Shown here one piece after another: positions 8,995 to 18,426 of a DNA stretch of 64,000 bases. Below the pieces are notes generated by a model that saw nothing but the letters and a program-made list of their open reading frames with translations, had not been told where the DNA came from and did not search any database. Each line of letters starts with the position of its first letter. Positions within the stretch are counted from its first letter, which is position 1. The stretch is taken from positions 156,001-220,000 of the forward strand of contig NZ_JAUXOY010000014.1 of the NCBI RefSeq assembly GCF_030684185.1, written 5' to 3'. The translations under genes were made by a program, and so were the position numbers. The stretch is from Methylotenera sp. (GTDB taxonomy: Bacteria; Pseudomonadota; Gammaproteobacteria; Burkholderiales; Methylophilaceae).

Positions 8995-9884
8995 TGGATT
9001 CTAACGCTAACCTGCTCGATACATTTATCGATCACCTCTGGTTGGAAGATGGTTTATCAAAAAATACCTTGGAGAGTTACCGGCTGGATTTAACCTCATT
9101 TTCACTTTGGCTGACAAAGCAAAACAAACAGTTATTAACAGTAGATCAAGCCGATATTCAACAATATCTTGCGGTCAAGTATCCGCAAAGTAAACCACGC
9201 AGCATCAGCCGCCTGATTGCCAGTATGCGAAGATTTTATCGCTATTTATTGCGAGATAACATAATCAACCTAGACCCGACCATACAAATACAATCACCCA
9301 AGCTGCCGCGTAGTTTGCCTAAAAGCCTTAATGAGGATGAAGTGGTTGCGCTGCTTAACGCACCAAACTTGAATGAACCTGCAGGTTTGCGTGATAGGGC
9401 GATGTTGGAGCTACTATATGCCTGCGGATTACGCGTATCCGAACTTGTGGGTGTACAGGCCACCGAGGTTAGCGTCAGCGATGGCGTGGTGCGCGTAACA
9501 GGCAAGGGCAGTAAAACCCGTTTAGTGCCGATGGGCGAAGAAGCGGTTGATTGGATTTCACGTTATTTAAGTGAAGCAAGACCTGTTATATTACACAATC
9601 GCTTATGTGATGCGCTATTTGTCACGAATCGGGGCGAGGCCATGACGCGTCAAGCCTTCTGGTATTTGATTAAACGTTATGCCTTGTTGGCCGGGATTAA
9701 CAAGCATATGTCGCCGCATGTGTTGCGCCATGCATTTGCAACGCATTTGTTGAACCATGGCGCAGATTTACGCGTGGTGCAAATGTTATTAGGGCATGCG
9801 GATATTTCGACCACGCAGATTTATACGCATGTAGCGCGGGAGCGGTTGAAACGGTTGCATAGTATGCATCACCCTAGGGGGTGA
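8994..9884 (+). CDS. xerD: Tyrosine recombinase XerD
   Basis: 296 aa from ATG at 8994; a TTG one codon earlier is also possible. The N-terminal SAM-like domain begins GLSKNTLESYRLDL, as in XerD. All catalytic residues are present: Arg147 (ACGLRVSEL), Lys171, His242 and Arg245 (HVLRHAFATH), His268 and Tyr277 (TQIYTHVAR). With XerC it resolves chromosome dimers at dif under FtsK control. The housekeeping context and length argue against an element integrase. Confidence 0.92.
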   Translation: MDSNANLLDTFIDHLWLEDGLSKNTLESYRLDLTSFSLWLTKQNKQLLTVDQADIQQYLAVKYPQSKPRSISRLIASMRRFYRYLLRDNIINLDPTIQIQSPKLPRSLPKSLNEDEVVALLNAPNLNEPAGLRDRAMLELLYACGLRVSELVGVQATEVSVSDGVVRVTGKGSKTRLVPMGEEAVDWISRYLSEARPVILHNRLCDALFVTNRGEAMTRQAFWYLIKRYALLAGINKHMSPHVLRHAFATHLLNHGADLRVVQMLLGHADISTTQIYTHVARERLKRLHSMHHPRG

Positions 9885-10115
9885 TTACCTAAGTTGTTAT
9901 GCCGGGCTCATGGGTTGTAAGATGAGCTAGCTGGCTGCAATTCCGACTTTAACTCCCACAAGAATATTACTCAATACCGCATTTACACAGAATTATTTAC
10001 AGACTCTATTACTTGCATATTAGTAATTGTCGGTAGTCACAAAAAACTATTTTTAGGTAATAAGGCACTACTCGTTCTGTGTCAAAAATAGCGTCTTTTG
10101 CGAATATGGTTAATT

Positions 10116-10466
10116 TTATTTGATTCGTTCAATAATAATACCGAGCGATTTTAGTCCAAGCAGTATCCCTGGTTTAGCCACCTTAATTTTCACGCTTAAT
10201 GCGCCAAACTCAGTTAAAATCAATTGGCAAATATGTTCGGCTAAGGCTTCAACTAATTGAAAGGAATGCTCGTTTAAGGTTACGTGAATGCGCCTAACTA
10301 CTGCGCCGTAGTCTATGGTGTCGACAATGGCATCACTTTTACAGGCCTTACGTAAATCGTAGCCAATTTCAATGTCTAGAATGATGGTTTGCGGCATCAT
10401 GCGTTCCCATTCGGGTACGCCTAGTTTGGTTTGCACTTTAACTTGCTCTAAAAAAATGGTGTCCAT
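10116..10466 (-). CDS. folB: Dihydroneopterin aldolase
   Basis: 116 aa on the minus strand. It shows the FolB start MDTIFLEQVKVQTKLGVPEW and the C-terminal VKIAKPGIL-type segment (VKVAKPGILLGLKSLGIIIER), with the conserved Lys of the pterin site. It converts dihydroneopterin to 6-hydroxymethyl-dihydropterin plus glycolaldehyde in folate synthesis. It is divergent from plsY, with a 95-base gap that must hold both promoters. This folB/plsY pair is common in betaproteobacteria. The 231 bases between xerD and folB show no further gene. Confidence 0.93.
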   Translation of the reverse strand: MDTIFLEQVKVQTKLGVPEWERMMPQTIILDIEIGYDLRKACKSDAIVDTIDYGAVVRRIHVTLNEHSFQLVEALAEHICQLILTEFGALSVKIKVAKPGILLGLKSLGIIIERIK

Positions 10467-10561
10467 AAAAATAGTGTGCCTAAAAATATATAGCTAGTAT
10501 TTTGCTATAGTTTAGAATGTGAATAGATAGATTTTAGAGCATCTCAAGAGGGTTTGGCAAA

Positions 10562-11182
10562 ATGAATGAATTAGGTTTTATTCCTGTTACTTTGATTCCA
10601 GTGATTTGGATTGTTGCCGCTTATTTGCTGGGTTCAGTCGCTTTTGGCATTATAGTCAGTAAACTTTTTGGTTTGCCTGATCCGCGTACAGTTGGTTCTG
10701 GCAACCCGGGTGCAACCAACGTGCTGCGCAGTGGTAAAAAATTAGCGGCGGCGCTTACCTTGTTGGGTGATGTGGTTAAAGGTTTGATTCCTGTCTGGTT
10801 GGCACTCCGCTCAGATATGCTGATGTGGGTAGTTGCTTCAGTCGGTTTAGCCGTATTTATCGGACATTTGTATCCGATTTTTTACAAGTTCAAAGGTGGA
10901 AAAGGCGTAGCGACAGCGCTCGGTGTTATGCTAGCGTTATCACCTTTACTTGGTCTGGCGGCGATAGTAACCTGGGTGTTAGTGTTTGCAATTTTTCGTT
11001 ATTCATCGCTAGCAGCGATCATGGCTGCGGCGCTGGCGCCAGTGTACGCATGGTTTTTATTGTCTGCGTATAAGGACTATTTTATTACTGTTTTAGTAAT
11101 GGCAGTATTTTTGATTTGGCGACATAAAACCAATATTGAAAAACTGCTGACGGGAACTGAGTCGGGGTTTGGTAAAAAGTAA
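10562..11182 (+). CDS. plsY: Acyl-phosphate:glycerol-3-phosphate acyltransferase
   Basis: 206 aa, integral membrane, about five helices. PlsY signatures are visible: YLLGSVAFGIIVSKLFG with PDPRTVGSGNPGATNVLR (G3P site), and FKGGKGVATALGVML (acyl-phosphate site). It starts membrane phospholipid synthesis by acylating glycerol-3-phosphate. It converges on tsaD with a shared terminator hairpin. Confidence 0.95.
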   Translation: MNELGFIPVTLIPVIWIVAAYLLGSVAFGIIVSKLFGLPDPRTVGSGNPGATNVLRSGKKLAAALTLLGDVVKGLIPVWLALRSDMLMWVVASVGLAVFIGHLYPIFYKFKGGKGVATALGVMLALSPLLGLAAIVTWVLVFAIFRYSSLAAIMAAALAPVYAWFLLSAYKDYFITVLVMAVFLIWRHKTNIEKLLTGTESGFGKK

Positions 11183-11214
11183 TGTCATGCTGAACTAGCT
11201 TCAGTATCTTGTTG

Positions 11215-11262
11215 CTAAACAGTTATTCTCATTTGCAGAGTAATAACTGTTTAGGGTTTTTT
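11215..11262. terminator. Bidirectional terminator between plsY and tsaD
   Basis: CTAAACAGTTATTCTC pairs with GAGTAATAACTGTTTAG almost perfectly; on the plus strand it is followed by GGTTTTTT. The tsaD stop codon (11251-11253) lies inside the hairpin. Confidence 0.75.
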
Positions 11263-12273
11263 CAATTCTGCCAAATCCCATCTTGGGCGTACGCTAAAGC
11301 TGTAATTCTTGTTGTGATTTCCTTGCGTCGCTTTAAGGCGCATTGCACCTGCAAAGGCAATCATCGCGCCGTTGTCGGTACAAAATTCTAAACGCGGATA
11401 GCTTACTTTGCATAACTTACGTTTGGTTGCGGCATTTAATTTTTCACGTAATTTTGAATTGGCACCTACGCCACCTGAAACCACTAAATTATCCAAACCT
11501 GTTTCGCGCAAAGCCGTCATGCATTTCAACGTTAATATTTCAGTCACGGCCTCTTGAAATTCCCAGGCAATATCTGCGGAGGTTGTGGCATCTAAAGGCT
11601 GATGTTGATTCACCAAAGTGAGTACCGCCGTTTTTAAGCCGCTAAAACTAAAATTTAAGTCACCACTATTCAATAGTGGGCGTGGTAGTTTAAAGCGGGA
11701 CTTACCGCCTTGCGCTAATTTAGACAGAGCAGGGCCACCTGGATAACCTAAGCCAAGCAGTTTTGCGGTTTTGTCAAAAGCCTCGCCCGCTGCATCATCT
11801 AGCGTATCACCAAGTAATTTGTATTCGCCTATGCCATCCACACGCATTAACTGGCTGTGGCCACCTGAAACTAATAATGCTACAAATGGAAATGCTGGCG
11901 GATTATTTTCTAGTAAAGGTGCAAGTAAATGTCCTTCAAGATGATGCACGTTAATGGTTGGAATATTTAAGCTAAAAGCGAGCGACTCAGCAAAACTTGT
12001 ACCAACTAATAACGCGCCAGATAAGCCTGGGCCTTGCGTGTAGGCGATTGCATCAATATCTTGCAGTATTTTATTAGCATCTTTAAGCACCTTTTCTGTG
12101 AGCGGCAAAACGCGGCGAATATGGTCGCGCGAGGCAAGCTCAGGCACCACGCCACCATATTCGGCGTGCATTTCTACTTGAGAGTGTAAGGCATGTGAAA
12201 GCAATCCGTGCTCGGTATCGTATAATGCAAGTCCTGTTTCGTCACAGGATGATTCAACGCCTAGAATTAACAT
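11251..12273 (-). CDS. tsaD: tRNA t6A synthesis protein TsaD
   Basis: 340 aa, normal length. The ASKHA-type fold is shown by [19 protein letters not shown] at the N-terminus and the metal-binding [27 protein letters not shown] and [13 protein letters not shown] are further family blocks. With TsaB/C/E it transfers the threonyl-carbamoyl group to A37 of tRNAs that read ANN codons. It is divergent from rpsU, as in many proteobacteria; the 239-base gap holds both promoters. Confidence 0.97.
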   Translation of the reverse strand: MLILGVESSCDETGLALYDTEHGLLSHALHSQVEMHAEYGGVVPELASRDHIRRVLPLTEKVLKDANKILQDIDAIAYTQGPGLSGALLVGTSFAESLAFSLNIPTINVHHLEGHLLAPLLENNPPAFPFVALLVSGGHSQLMRVDGIGEYKLLGDTLDDAAGEAFDKTAKLLGLGYPGGPALSKLAQGGKSRFKLPRPLLNSGDLNFSFSGLKTAVLTLVNQHQPLDATTSADIAWEFQEAVTEILTLKCMTALRETGLDNLVVSGGVGANSKLREKLNAATKRKLCKVSYPRLEFCTDNGAMIAFAGAMRLKATQGNHNKNYSFSVRPRWDLAELKKP

Positions 12274-12427
12274 TAATTAAGCCCTAACATTTTGGAAATT
12301 CATGCATTGATTTGAATGCTTAGATATTGGAAAGGTTGAATTATTACGCATTTGCAGCACAAATGCATAAAAGTAATTGAATTAAAACGATTATGCGATT
12401 AAAATGGTCGGCTTTTCTCAGTTTGCA

Positions 12428-12458
12428 ACCTTGCGCGCCAAAAACGCTAAGGTGGTTT
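12428..12458 (+). promoter_or_regulatory. Hairpin upstream of rpsU
   Basis: ACCTTGCG (12428-12435) can pair with CGCTAAGGT (12445-12453) with one bulged T, followed by GGTTTT. It sits about 60 bases before rpsU. It could be a weak attenuator or leader structure; function is a guess. Confidence 0.3.
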
Positions 12459-12512
12459 TAGAAACTTGAGCATAAATTATTTAATTAATATTGTTGTTAT
12501 AAGAGAGAACGA

Positions 12513-12725
12513 ATGTCTAGTGTACGCGTAAAAGAAAATGAGCCGTTTGACGTTGCCCTTCGCCGTTTTAAACGCTTAATCGAAAAAACTGGTTTATTGA
12601 ATGATCTTCGCGCTCGCGAGTTCTATGAAAAACCAACTTGGGAACGTAAGCGTAAGGCTGCTGCTGCTGTTAAGCGTCAGTATCGTCGTTTACTAAAACA
12701 AACGCTTCCAGCTAAACTTTATTAA
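12513..12725 (+). CDS. rpsU: Ribosomal protein S21
   Basis: 70 aa, the normal size. It shows [20 protein letters not shown] and [20 protein letters not shown], typical of S21, and is very basic at the C-terminus. S21 helps the 30S subunit bind mRNA near the anti-Shine-Dalgarno. A good ribosome-binding site (AAGAGAG) precedes the ATG. It opens the rpsU-(DUF3144)-yqeY-dnaG-rpoD block that corresponds to the macromolecular-synthesis operon. Confidence 0.97.
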   Translation: MSSVRVKENEPFDVALRRFKRLIEKTGLLNDLRAREFYEKPTWERKRKAAAAVKRQYRRLLKQTLPAKLY

Positions 12726-12734
12726 GTTAGTCTG

Positions 12735-13043
12735 ATGGCAGATTCTAATCAAGTTGAAAATGAGCCAGATGCAGCATTTTGGCAAATGACTGATAAGTTC
12801 ATTGGCTTTGCCAATGAGCAGGCAGCAAGTAATGAGCTTGGTGTGGTTAATGCTAGTTTTTTGTTTGCCTCTGCAAGGTTTAATACGTTTTTGATTGCTA
12901 CGCAATGTGGTAATAAAGAAACCTTTGAGGCTGAAAAAGCTGCTGCTTTAGAATACTTTGTCAATCAATACAAGATTGCATTGACTGAACACATGGCAGA
13001 TTATCAAGCTAAATTTGATACCTATATTACTGCGAGTTCGTAA
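12735..13043 (+). CDS. DUF3144 family protein, function unknown
   Basis: 102 aa, acidic, no signal peptide or membrane segment. The pattern FWQMTDKFIGFANEQ followed by ASFLFASARFNTFL matches what I recall of DUF3144, a small proteobacterial family with no known role. It begins 9 bases after rpsU and ends 5 bases before yqeY, so it is an integral part of this operon, and a link with translation or growth control can be guessed but not shown. Confidence 0.75.
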   Translation: MADSNQVENEPDAAFWQMTDKFIGFANEQAASNELGVVNASFLFASARFNTFLIATQCGNKETFEAEKAAALEYFVNQYKIALTEHMADYQAKFDTYITASS

Positions 13044-13048
13044 GTCTA

Positions 13049-13492
13049 ATGAGCCTTAAGTTACAAATCACGGAAGACATGAAAACTGCGATGCGCGCTA
13101 AAGATAGTGCGCGTTTGGGGGCGATTCGGCTATTGCAGGCCGCCATCAAACAGCGTGAAGTGGATGAGCGAATTGAGTTAACCGATGCGGATGTTATATC
13201 TGCTATCGAGAAAATGCTCAAACAGCGCCGTGATTCAATTGCCGCATATGAATCTGCAAATCGAGATGATTTAGCTGATGTTGAAAAATACGAAGTTAGT
13301 GTGCTGAAAACTTATTTACCGCAGCAACTTACTGAAGCTGAAGTGCTGAGTATTTTAGAAAAATTGGTGGTTGATACTGGTGCGACTGGTATTAAAGATA
13401 TGAGTAAAGTAATGGCTGCTATAAAACCGCTCGTCGCCGGCAAGGCTGATATGGGTATGATTTCAGGTTTGATTAAAACGCGTTTAGGTTAG
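13049..13492 (+). CDS. yqeY: GatB/YqeY domain protein
   Basis: 147 aa, mostly helical. It shows ITEDMKTAMRAKDSARLGAIRLL and the C-terminal MSKVMAAIKPLVAGKADMG-type block, both typical of YqeY. The fold is the tail domain that GatB uses to bind tRNA, so a tRNA-related role is likely but unproven. It lies between rpsU and dnaG in many proteobacteria, the same as here. Confidence 0.92.
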   Translation: MSLKLQITEDMKTAMRAKDSARLGAIRLLQAAIKQREVDERIELTDADVISAIEKMLKQRRDSIAAYESANRDDLADVEKYEVSVLKTYLPQQLTEAEVLSILEKLVVDTGATGIKDMSKVMAAIKPLVAGKADMGMISGLIKTRLG

Positions 13493-13537
13493 GTGAAAGC
13501 TTAGGCAAATTAATAATGTTAAAGTGGTTAATGTTAA

Positions 13538-13560
13538 GGGAGCGATGAGCTCCTTTTTTG
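13538..13560 (+). terminator. Intrinsic terminator before dnaG
   Basis: GGAGC/GCTCC stem with a 5-base loop followed by TTTTTT (13554-13559). In E. coli too, a terminator separates rpsU from dnaG and lowers primase expression. Confidence 0.7.
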
Positions 13561-13611
13561 TTTTCTGAATTAGGCTAGAATTACCTATAAATATTATATA
13601 AGCAGATAATT

Positions 13612-15351
13612 TTGATTCCAGAAAGCTTTATACAAGAGCTGCTCAATCGCGTCGACATTGTTGATGTGATTGATAAGTGCACGCCGTTAAAAAAAGCGGG
13701 TGCTAATTATTCTGCTTGCTGTCCATTTCACAATGAAAAATCTCCCAGTTTCACCGTAAGTCCAACCAAGCAGTTTTATCATTGTTTTGGTTGCGGAGCA
13801 CATGGCACAGCAGTTGGATTTTTAATGGAGTACCAAGGGTTAAGTTTTGTTGAGGCTATCAATGAGCTTGCCAGAATGGTAGGCATAATCGTTCCTCAAG
13901 AAACGCGTGACCCTAACAAGCCTGCACCCAAGGTGGTATTGGGTTTGCAAGAGTCATTGCAAGAGGCTGCTCAATATTACAAAACAGAACTTAAAAAATC
14001 ACCCCGAGCGATTGATTATCTAAAAGGTCGCGGCTTGAGTGGGCACGTGGCGGCTAAGTTTCAGGTGGGATATGCCCCTGCAGGTTGGCAAAATTTGCAA
14101 AGTGTTTTCCCTCATTATGAAAGTGAAACGCTTAGTGTTGCTGGCCTGGTGGTTGAGAATGAGCAGGGGCGTCGCTATGATAGATTTCGTGACCGCATCA
14201 TGTTTCCGATTCATGATCAAAAAGGCCAGGTGATAGGTTTTGGCGGAAGGGTGATTAACCCGGAAGATACGCCCAAATACTACAACTCACCCGAAACCCC
14301 GCTCTTTCAAAAAGGCCATGAACTTTACGGCTTATTTTTGGCGAGGCGAGCGATACGCGATGCTGGTCGTGCATTAGTGGTTGAGGGTTATATGGATGTG
14401 GTGGCTTTAGCTCAATATGGGATTGAGTATGCGGTCGCGGCTTTGGGAACCGCAACCACGCCTTTTCATATTGCCAAGCTTATGCGGCAAACTGATGAGG
14501 TGGTTTTCTGTTTTGATGGTGATAATGCCGGACGCACTGCAGCATGGCGCGCTGCCATGAATGCGTTACCTGCATTGACGGATGGTTTGAAGCTTTCATT
14601 CTTATTCTTACCTAAAGAGCACGATCCAGATTCATATGTACGTGAGTTTGGTAAAGAAAAATTTGAGTCGGAAATCAAAACGGCGATGCCGCTTTCGCAA
14701 TATATTTTAAAGCATTTAAGTGAAGATAATCCCTTGCAAAGCCAGGAAGATAAAGTGAGATTTCTTAATGAGGCTGAGCCGATTATGCGGCAAATCAGCG
14801 CGCCGCGTAGTGCGATGTATTTGCGAAAAAAAGTGGCTGAACTGGCGCAGTTATCGGTCGATGAAATGCAGAGCTTGCTTAAACTGCCTGGCCTTAATAA
14901 GACACCGGTTCAAGCGAGACCAAAACTTACACGCACAACAAATTCGTTGTATAAGCGTTTTTGCTTAACCATGCTGATGCAGCCTGCGCTTGCGAGTAAA
15001 GACGATTTGTTATGGATAGTAGGTCATTCGGATGATGAAATATTGTTAAGGCAGACTATTGAAACTTGTTTAGTGCACCCTCATTCTAAACCAGTAGTGA
15101 TTATGCGTGAACTTGAGCAAAAAGTAGATGCAAAAATCATGCGCGAGTTAGAGCATGAGCTCAATGCACTCGACGAAACGTTGGATTTAGCGCAAGAACT
15201 AGTGGGAGCAAGACAGCAGTTACAGCAAATTTATTTGCATAGAAATGAAAATGAATTGTTGGCGAAAATTAGCGAAAAACCATTAAGTGCGCTGACTGAT
15301 GGCGAACGGAACTTACTTAAAAGTTTAGGAAGCAAGCCCAAGTCAAAATAG
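13612..15351 (+). CDS. dnaG: DNA primase
   Basis: 579 aa, starting at TTG. The N-terminal CHC2 zinc finger is complete (Cys37, His40, Cys58, Cys61 in CCPFHNEKSPSF and HCFGCGAHG). The RNA-polymerase/TOPRIM domain has GFGGRVI, VVEGYMDVVALAQYG and FCFDGDNAGRTAAWRA with the metal-binding acidic residues. A C-terminal helical helicase-binding domain follows from about residue 440. The weak TTG start and the preceding terminator would keep expression low, as is typical for dnaG. Confidence 0.96.
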   Translation: MIPESFIQELLNRVDIVDVIDKCTPLKKAGANYSACCPFHNEKSPSFTVSPTKQFYHCFGCGAHGTAVGFLMEYQGLSFVEAINELARMVGIIVPQETRDPNKPAPKVVLGLQESLQEAAQYYKTELKKSPRAIDYLKGRGLSGHVAAKFQVGYAPAGWQNLQSVFPHYESETLSVAGLVVENEQGRRYDRFRDRIMFPIHDQKGQVIGFGGRVINPEDTPKYYNSPETPLFQKGHELYGLFLARRAIRDAGRALVVEGYMDVVALAQYGIEYAVAALGTATTPFHIAKLMRQTDEVVFCFDGDNAGRTAAWRAAMNALPALTDGLKLSFLFLPKEHDPDSYVREFGKEKFESEIKTAMPLSQYILKHLSEDNPLQSQEDKVRFLNEAEPIMRQISAPRSAMYLRKKVAELAQLSVDEMQSLLKLPGLNKTPVQARPKLTRTTNSLYKRFCLTMLMQPALASKDDLLWIVGHSDDEILLRQTIETCLVHPHSKPVVIMRELEQKVDAKIMRELEHELNALDETLDLAQELVGARQQLQQIYLHRNENELLAKISEKPLSALTDGERNLLKSLGSKPKSK

Positions 15352-15361
15352 GGTTAAATTC

Positions 15362-15420
15362 TGCTATAATAGAGGGTTACAGAAATCATACTCACCATGA
15401 ATGTTTGAAAACATGGTGGG
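15362..15420 (+). promoter_or_regulatory. rpoD promoter with extended -10 and leader hairpin
   Basis: TGCTATAAT (15362-15370) is a perfect extended -10 (TGnTATAAT) without a clear -35. About 20 bases on, CTCACCATG (15391-15399) pairs with CATGGTGGG (15412-15420), with one T-G wobble and a 12-base loop, in what would be the untranslated leader. Confidence 0.6.
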
Positions 15421-15439
15421 CATATATTAGAGGTGTGTC

Positions 15440-17374
15440 ATGGCAAGACCGAAAAAGAGCGATCAGGTCGCTGAGAAAAAGAAAATCGATTTTGTGAGCC
15501 CTGAGCTGCAGGAGGCGAATGCGGAAGAGCGCCGCTCACGCCTGAAATCGTTAATTGTATTAGGTAAAGAGCGCGGCTACTTAACCTACGCTGAGATTAA
15601 CGACCATCTGCCTGATGATGTGCAAAACTCTGAGCAAATCGATGGCATTATCGGCATGATTAACGACATGGGTATTCAGGTTTATGAAGAAGCGCCTGAT
15701 GCTGAAGTATTGTTGATGTCGGACGCACCTCCAGCGGTAACAGATGAAGATGCTGTAGAAGAGGCTGAGCAAGCCCTTGCTACTGTAGATTCTGATTTTG
15801 GCCGTACGACTGATCCTGTGCGTATGTATATGCGTGAAATGGGTACGGTTGATTTACTTACACGCGAAAGTGAAATTGAAATCGCGCGTCGTATTGAAGA
15901 TGGCCTAAAGCACATGGTGCAAGCGATTGCAGCGTGCCCGACAACGATTGCAGCTTTGCTTGCATTGGTTGATAAAGTTGAGAATGATGAATTAAGTGTT
16001 GATGATTTAGTGGATGGTTTGATTGACTCAGATGTGGGAGCTGTAGCGGCTGAAGCGATAGAATCTGCAGATGAAGAACCAGAAGATGATGAAGTTGGTG
16101 AGGACGAAGATGAAGATGGTGCTAAAGCGGCTGCTATTTCAGCAGAGGCATTGGCTAAATTAAAAGAAGAGGTTGTCAATCGTTTTACAATCGTTCGCGC
16201 AGCAAATAAAAAGATGACTGAAATCTTGCCTGTTAGAGGCTCGCAAGATCCTGAATATCAAGCACTTTTATCTGAGATTTTAGTTGAGCTTACTGCTTTC
16301 AGGTTTTCACCGAAACAAGTAGAAGGTTTATGTGATCAGGTGCGAGATTTAGTCGAAACTGTACGTGGACATGAGCGTAAAGTTTTAGATTTTTGCGTAG
16401 AAAAATCAGGCATGCCGCGACTGTATTTCATTAAGTCATTTCCTGGTAACGAAAGTAACTTGAATTGGCTTGCTGAAGAGCTCAAAGCAGATAAGCCTTA
16501 TATCGAAAAGTTAACACGCTACAACCATTCTATTTTAGACCAACAACAACGATTGATTGATTTGGAAGCCAACGTAGGAATTCCTATTAAAGAGCTTAAA
16601 GAAATCAATAAGCAAATGACCACAGGTGAAGCGCGTGCACGTCGTGCTAAACGCGAAATGATTGAGGCCAACTTGCGATTAGTGATATCTATCGCTAAAA
16701 AATACACCAATCGTGGTTTGCAGTTCTTAGATCTAATCCAGGAAGGCAACATCGGGTTGATGAAAGCCGTTGATAAATTTGAATATCGTCGCGGTTTCAA
16801 GTTCTCAACCTATGCAACATGGTGGATTCGTCAGGCAATTACTCGTTCTATTGCTGACCAAGCGCGTACTATACGTATTCCTGTACATATGATTGAAACG
16901 ATTAATAAAATGAATCGTATCAGCCGCCAGATTTTACAAGAAACAGGTATAGAGCCAGACCCGGCTTTGTTAGCAGAAAAAATGGAAATGCCTGAAGACA
17001 AGATTCGAAAAATCTTAAAAATCAGCAAAGAACCGATTTCTATGGAAACGCCGATTGGTGATGATGAAGATTCACATTTAGGTGACTTTATTGAAGATGG
17101 CCAAACATTAGCGCCAGTAGATGCAGCTATATACGCCAGTTTACGTGATGCGACGAGTGAAGTGCTTGAGTCACTGACGCCACGTGAAGCTAAGGTGTTA
17201 CGCATGCGCTTTGGTATTGAAATGAATACAGACCATACGCTGGAAGAAGTAGGCAAGCAGTTTGATGTAACTCGCGAGCGCATACGCCAAATTGAGGCGA
17301 AAGCGTTACGTAAATTACGCCATCCGACACGCTCAGAAAGACTGCGTAGCTTTTTAGAAACAGGACAAGATTAA
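15440..17374 (+). CDS. rpoD: Primary sigma factor RpoD (sigma-70)
   Basis: 644 aa. Order of regions: sigma 1.1 (about 20-90), region 1.2 ([20 protein letters not shown]), a long acidic non-conserved region (about 205-235), region 2 with [24 protein letters not shown] sequence, region 3, and region 4 with [20 protein letters not shown] that binds the -35. All residues expected for housekeeping promoter recognition appear intact. An AGAGGTG ribosome-binding site precedes the ATG. It is the last gene of the macromolecular-synthesis block. Confidence 0.97.
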   Translation: MARPKKSDQVAEKKKIDFVSPELQEANAEERRSRLKSLIVLGKERGYLTYAEINDHLPDDVQNSEQIDGIIGMINDMGIQVYEEAPDAEVLLMSDAPPAVTDEDAVEEAEQALATVDSDFGRTTDPVRMYMREMGTVDLLTRESEIEIARRIEDGLKHMVQAIAACPTTIAALLALVDKVENDELSVDDLVDGLIDSDVGAVAAEAIESADEEPEDDEVGEDEDEDGAKAAAISAEALAKLKEEVVNRFTIVRAANKKMTEILPVRGSQDPEYQALLSEILVELTAFRFSPKQVEGLCDQVRDLVETVRGHERKVLDFCVEKSGMPRLYFIKSFPGNESNLNWLAEELKADKPYIEKLTRYNHSILDQQQRLIDLEANVGIPIKELKEINKQMTTGEARARRAKREMIEANLRLVISIAKKYTNRGLQFLDLIQEGNIGLMKAVDKFEYRRGFKFSTYATWWIRQAITRSIADQARTIRIPVHMIETINKMNRISRQILQETGIEPDPALLAEKMEMPEDKIRKILKISKEPISMETPIGDDEDSHLGDFIEDGQTLAPVDAAIYASLRDATSEVLESLTPREAKVLRMRFGIEMNTDHTLEEVGKQFDVTRERIRQIEAKALRKLRHPTRSERLRSFLETGQD

Positions 17375-17423
17375 TTAGTCTTGATTTTAAATCTTAGTTT
17401 AAAATAACGTCTTTAAAGGTTTC

Positions 17424-17502
<79 letters not shown>

Positions 17503-17509
17503 AAAAATC

Positions 17510-17543
17510 GGCTTGCATGATGACGTCATGTAGGCCTTTTTTC
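17510..17543 (+). terminator. Intrinsic terminator of the tRNA gene
   Basis: GGCTTGCATGA pairs along its whole length (two wobbles) with TCATGTAGGCC over a 5-base loop TGACG, followed by TTTTTT. The same element recurs in copy 2 (about 21104-21137). Confidence 0.8.
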
Positions 17544-17568
17544 TTTTGCAGTACAATAGGAGTTGAGA

Positions 17569-17814
17569 ATGTATAACGCATTAGTACTCGAATATCTAAA
17601 GAAGCACGGACAAAGGCTCGATAGAGAGATTGCCAAAGAAACAGGGATTTCACTTACCCAAGTACGCAGCGCAATTTCAGAGCTGGAGAGTACAAAGTCG
17701 GTATCTAGTTGCAGCGTTACAAATTTTGAAGATGGTGTAGCAACTGAGGGGATGTTATGCCGAATTTCTGGCTATATTCCCCCGGCAGCACCAGGTAGAA
17801 AACCTGGAGTGTAG
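17569..17814 (+). CDS. Small winged-helix DNA-binding protein, copy 1
   Basis: 81 aa. Residues about 1-50 form a helix-turn-helix: EYLKKHGQRLDREIAKETGI then SLTQVRSAISELESTKSV, similar to MarR/ArsR-like winged helices where the second helix reads DNA. The rest has two Cys and a Gly/Pro/Lys-rich tail. A perfect AGGAG lies 6 bases before the ATG; the TTG two codons upstream is less likely. It directly follows the tRNA terminator and is almost identical to the gene at 21163. I do not recognise a characterised family. A regulator or element-encoded control protein is possible. Confidence 0.7.
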   Translation: MYNALVLEYLKKHGQRLDREIAKETGISLTQVRSAISELESTKSVSSCSVTNFEDGVATEGMLCRISGYIPPAAPGRKPGV

Positions 17815-17817
17815 AGC

Positions 17818-18426
17818 TCTGTGAGGTATGTATAGAACAGAATGGTTTATTTTCTTCATGACCATATGCAACACTATAATCCGTTTGTCGCTAGTTAGAC
17901 CCTCGCATGCCTTAACAATATTCAGGGGTTCTGCTGGCTCGTCAAGTCGGTTTGAATACCCTCGATTTATTATCATTCTACCGAAGTCTTAATAATTTCT
18001 GCTTGATGTCTTATGCCTGGTCCTGAAAATGAGGGTTAGCTACTATTAGATACAATGGAATTTCACGAATACTCCCCTCCAGCAATGATAGTAGTTTTAG
18101 AAACCCGTCATAATTTCTAGTTTAATATGCTATTCCGCTAGCAAAGCAAAGCTATAGGCCTATGGAGACAGTATCAATTGATTTAGAGATTGGGTACCGA
18201 CCATCGCTGATATTTTGGCAACTAAGGTGGCGAGGTGTTCTCGATTTTTTGAGGCGTAATATCGCTTCTCCATTTCATTAACAAGTACATCAATCCTTGT
18301 TTGAACTTAGAGTGCTAATCTTTCAGGTCATCAAGGGGTTGTGATGCCTGTTGATTCTTAAATATTCACGCATTGGCTGAAGTCAGATATGCGTAACACT
18401 CAATGCTCGACATGCTAATTTTTTAA
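17818..18426. other. Gene-poor 0.6 kb, possibly decayed coding DNA
   Basis: I see no intact gene. On the minus strand, a frame between about 18310 and 18175 reads DVLVNEMEKRYYASKNREHL and continues for about 25 more residues before a stop. Its composition is protein-like but it lacks a convincing start, so it may be a remnant of a lost gene. Several short frames elsewhere in the stretch are broken by stops. Confidence 0.4.

Noticed and set aside
8994-9884. Tyrosine recombinase as integrase of an island
   Set aside because: Length, XerD-type N-terminus and coupling to ogt in a housekeeping region fit chromosomal XerD; no att repeats were seen around it.
15682-16179. 165-codon Ser-rich frame on the minus strand inside rpoD
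   Set aside because: It is the reverse reading of the acidic, Ala/Glu-rich part of sigma-70 and has no independent signals.
17755-17976. 73-codon minus-strand frame overlapping the end of winged-helix copy 1
   Set aside because: It shares DNA with a gene conserved in two copies and has no recognisable features.
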